A DNA stretch of 64,000 nucleotides from Sphaerisporangium fuscum (GTDB taxonomy: Bacteria > Actinomycetota > Actinomycetes > Streptosporangiales > Streptosporangiaceae). Shown here piece after piece: positions 62,466 through 64,000 of this stretch. Both the position numbers and the translations under genes were made by a program. The stretch is from NCBI RefSeq assembly GCF_018531465.1, contig NZ_JAHDTF010000005.1, positions 286,574-350,573 on the forward strand, read 5' to 3'. Positions within the stretch are counted from its first letter, which is position 1, and each line of letters starts with the position of its first letter. Under the pieces are notes generated by a model that was not told the origin of the DNA, made no database searches, and worked only from the letters and a program-made list of their open reading frames with translations.

Positions 62466-63627
62466 CCGGAGCCGTCCGTTCGGCGGTTCCACGTACGGCA
62501 CGCCCACCCCGCAGGCGGTGGCCGACGCCTTCGACCAGGCCCGGCTCACGCAGGCGCGACGGCTCGCCGGCATGACCAAGAAGGATCTCGCCGAGCGCGT
62601 CGGCGTCACCCCGGCCGCCGTCGGACAGTACGAGACGGGCATGACGCATCCCCGTCCCGACCTGATCCCCCGCCTGGCCGACGCCCTGGGCGTCCCCCTG
62701 GCGTTCTTCCTGTCGGGACGGCCGCACGCCAAGCTCGACGGGTCCATGGCCCACTTCCGGAGCCTGCGCTCCACCCGGGTGTACCAGCGGGTCAAGGCCG
62801 TGGCGTTCGTCGAACAGGTCTGGGAGCTGACCCACGCCCTGGAGAAGCGCGTACGGCTGCCCCGCGTCGACCTTCCCGGCTTCTCGGGGGGCGAGGTGCA
62901 CTCGGGGGTCGAGCTGCCCGGTGACCCGGCCGCCGCCGCCCGTGAGCTGCGCCGCCACTGGGGGCTCGGCGCCGGGCCGATCGCCCACCTCGTGCGGCAC
63001 ATGGAGGCCCACGGCATCGTCGTGGTGCTGCCCCCGCCCGACGAGGACGCCACCACGGTCGACGCCTTCTCGACCTCGCAGCTGCCCCGGCCCATCATCG
63101 TCCTCACGGCCAACCGCTTCGACGACATCCACCGCTACCGTTTCACCGCGGCCCACGAGCTCGGGCACCTCGTCCTGCACGGCGACACGGCGGCCGGGGA
63201 CGTCCAGCAGGAACGCGAGGCCGACACCTTCGCGGCCGAGTTCCTGACGCCGCGCGAGAGCATCCTCCCGGAGTTGCCGCGCCGCCTCGACCTGCGCCGG
63301 CTGGCCGAGCTGAAGAACACCTGGGGCGTCTCGGTCGACTCCCTGCTCTACCGCTGCCGGGAGGTCGGCCTGATCTCCGACTCCTCGGCCGGCCGGGCCT
63401 ACCAGCGGCTGGCCGCCCTGCGCGACCAGCCGGGCTTCGCCAACGAGCCCATCACCGGCTATCCCGGCGAGCACCCCGTCATGCTCCGCCAGGCCTTCGA
63501 CCTGGCCGTGGCCGAAACCGGCCTCACCATGCCCGCGCTGGCCGCCCAGCTCGCCTGGCCCGTCCCCCGCGTCCGTGAACTGCTCGGCCTCCAGGACACG
63601 CGCCCCAAACTCCACCTCGTCCCGTAA
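62452..63627 (+). CDS. XRE-family HTH protein with ImmA/IrrE metallopeptidase domain
   Basis: 391 residues. HTH_XRE at about 30-88 (LTQARRLAGMTKKDLAERVG, AAVGQYETGMTHPRPDLI). The ImmA/IrrE zinc-peptidase domain at about 175-300 has the HELGH site (His235, Glu236, His239) and a downstream EADTFAAEFL Glu. A further C-terminal region (about 300-391) is helical. Family members regulate by DNA binding and by cleaving a partner repressor or regulator. Starts inside the end of the upstream unknown gene. Ten bases before a methyltransferase gene. Confidence 0.9.
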   Translation: MSDRNRSRPFGGSTYGTPTPQAVADAFDQARLTQARRLAGMTKKDLAERVGVTPAAVGQYETGMTHPRPDLIPRLADALGVPLAFFLSGRPHAKLDGSMAHFRSLRSTRVYQRVKAVAFVEQVWELTHALEKRVRLPRVDLPGFSGGEVHSGVELPGDPAAAARELRRHWGLGAGPIAHLVRHMEAHGIVVVLPPPDEDATTVDAFSTSQLPRPIIVLTANRFDDIHRYRFTAAHELGHLVLHGDTAAGDVQQEREADTFAAEFLTPRESILPELPRRLDLRRLAELKNTWGVSVDSLLYRCREVGLISDSSAGRAYQRLAALRDQPGFANEPITGYPGEHPVMLRQAFDLAVAETGLTMPALAAQLAWPVPRVRELLGLQDTRPKLHLVP

Positions 63628-63637
63628 GGTGGTGATC

Positions 63638-64000
63638 ATGGTGAGTGCTGAGCGGATGGCCGAAGCGTTCGACGAGCTGGCCGGCGGCTACGACGACGAT
63701 CACCATGACGAGATCGCTCATGCCTTGCTCGAACTCGTGGCGCCCGGCGAGGACGGCGAGATCGCCGACGTCGCGTGCGGGACCGGGGCCGTCGCTCTGG
63801 CGGTCGCCGGGAACCGGCGTCCGGGGGCCTCGCCGATCCTCGCCGTCGACCTCTCCGAGGGGATGGTCGCGGCCGGCAGAGCGCGCGCCGTACGGCTCGG
63901 CCGCGCTCAGGCGATCGACTGGCGCGTCGGGCCGGCGGTGCCGCTGCCCGTCGCCGACGGCAGCCTCGACCTGGTCCTCTGCGCCTCGTCTCTCCACTTC
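63638..64000 (+). CDS. Class I SAM-dependent methyltransferase, 3' truncated by the window
   Basis: The first 121 residues are present. Begins MVSAERMAEAFDELAGGYDD, typical of UbiE/Methyltransf_11 proteins, followed by the SAM loop IADVACGTGAVALAVAG and the acidic LAVDLSEGMV. AAGGTGG precedes the ATG and the upstream XRE-ImmA stop is ten bases away, so it may be in the same transcript. Substrate unknown; the end lies outside the window. Confidence 0.85.
   Translation, partial: MVSAERMAEAFDELAGGYDDDHHDEIAHALLELVAPGEDGEIADVACGTGAVALAVAGNRRPGASPILAVDLSEGMVAAGRARAVRLGRAQAIDWRVGPAVPLPVADGSLDLVLCASSLHF

Overview
The window is from a very GC-rich actinomycete. Third codon positions are almost all G or C, GTG starts are common, and neighbouring genes are often coupled by ATGA or GTGA overlaps. 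The gene content (an osaCAB-like osmotic locus, a CU044_5270-type protein paired with an ECF sigma factor, DUF3151, class II aldolase, many TetR/PadR/SpoIIE-type regulators) fits a Streptosporangiales-like organism such as a Nonomuraea or Streptosporangium relative. That genus-level placement is inference. I see no phage, IS element, CRISPR array, rRNA or tRNA gene.

Layout. 1-2931: a partial minus-strand gene, a TetR regulator with a clear operator, and a secreted GH28-type polysaccharide hydrolase with its own promoter. 2932-3916 is a 1-kb non-coding stretch carrying a G-rich 114-bp tandem repeat. 3917-13453 is a nine-gene plus-strand run: carbamoyltransferase, GT2, GT9, GT4, GmhA-type isomerase, HldE-type bifunctional enzyme, SDR, second GT9 and a UXS-like epimerase/decarboxylase. 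It looks like a pathway that makes ADP-heptose and builds a carbamoylated heptose-containing glycan. 13461-24872: Nudix, MFS, metallo-hydrolase, a short Rho, NAD(P)H-binding protein with TetR, carotenoid oxygenase plus membrane protein with divergent PadR, then a fadA-fadB beta-oxidation pair. 24877-30094: FAD monooxygenase with a divergent GntR-TetR hybrid regulator, an RlmA-type methyltransferase and an S9 peptidase.

30091-36585 matches the osaC/osaA/osaB osmoadaptation locus of Streptomyces: a SpoIIE/GAF phosphatase divergent from a soluble hybrid histidine kinase with seven HAMP repeats, followed by a coiled-coil response regulator. An Rrf2 regulator and an MFS exporter with matching operators follow (36701-38591), then a NYN-domain protein with a very long repetitive linker (38790-41516).

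41751-56946 is a conserved actinobacterial housekeeping neighbourhood (pyrE, small membrane protein, DedA, fba, DUF3151, purA). Between fba and DUF3151 sits an accessory block (asparagine-synthase-like protein, membrane-anchored methyltransferase, two glycosyltransferases, polysaccharide-deacetylase lipoprotein). A GAF-PAS-GAF-PP2C-HATPase protein sits just before purA. 56987-64000: a GT4 glycosyltransferase, an ECF sigma factor operon ending in a small unknown gene, a glycerophosphodiesterase, an unknown protein paired with an XRE-ImmA/IrrE protein, and a partial SAM methyltransferase.

The strongest candidates for undescribed biology are the heptose/carbamoyl glycan operon, the glycan-modification block inserted into the fba-purA neighbourhood, the NYN protein with its expanding repeat linker, and the unknown-protein/XRE-ImmA pair.
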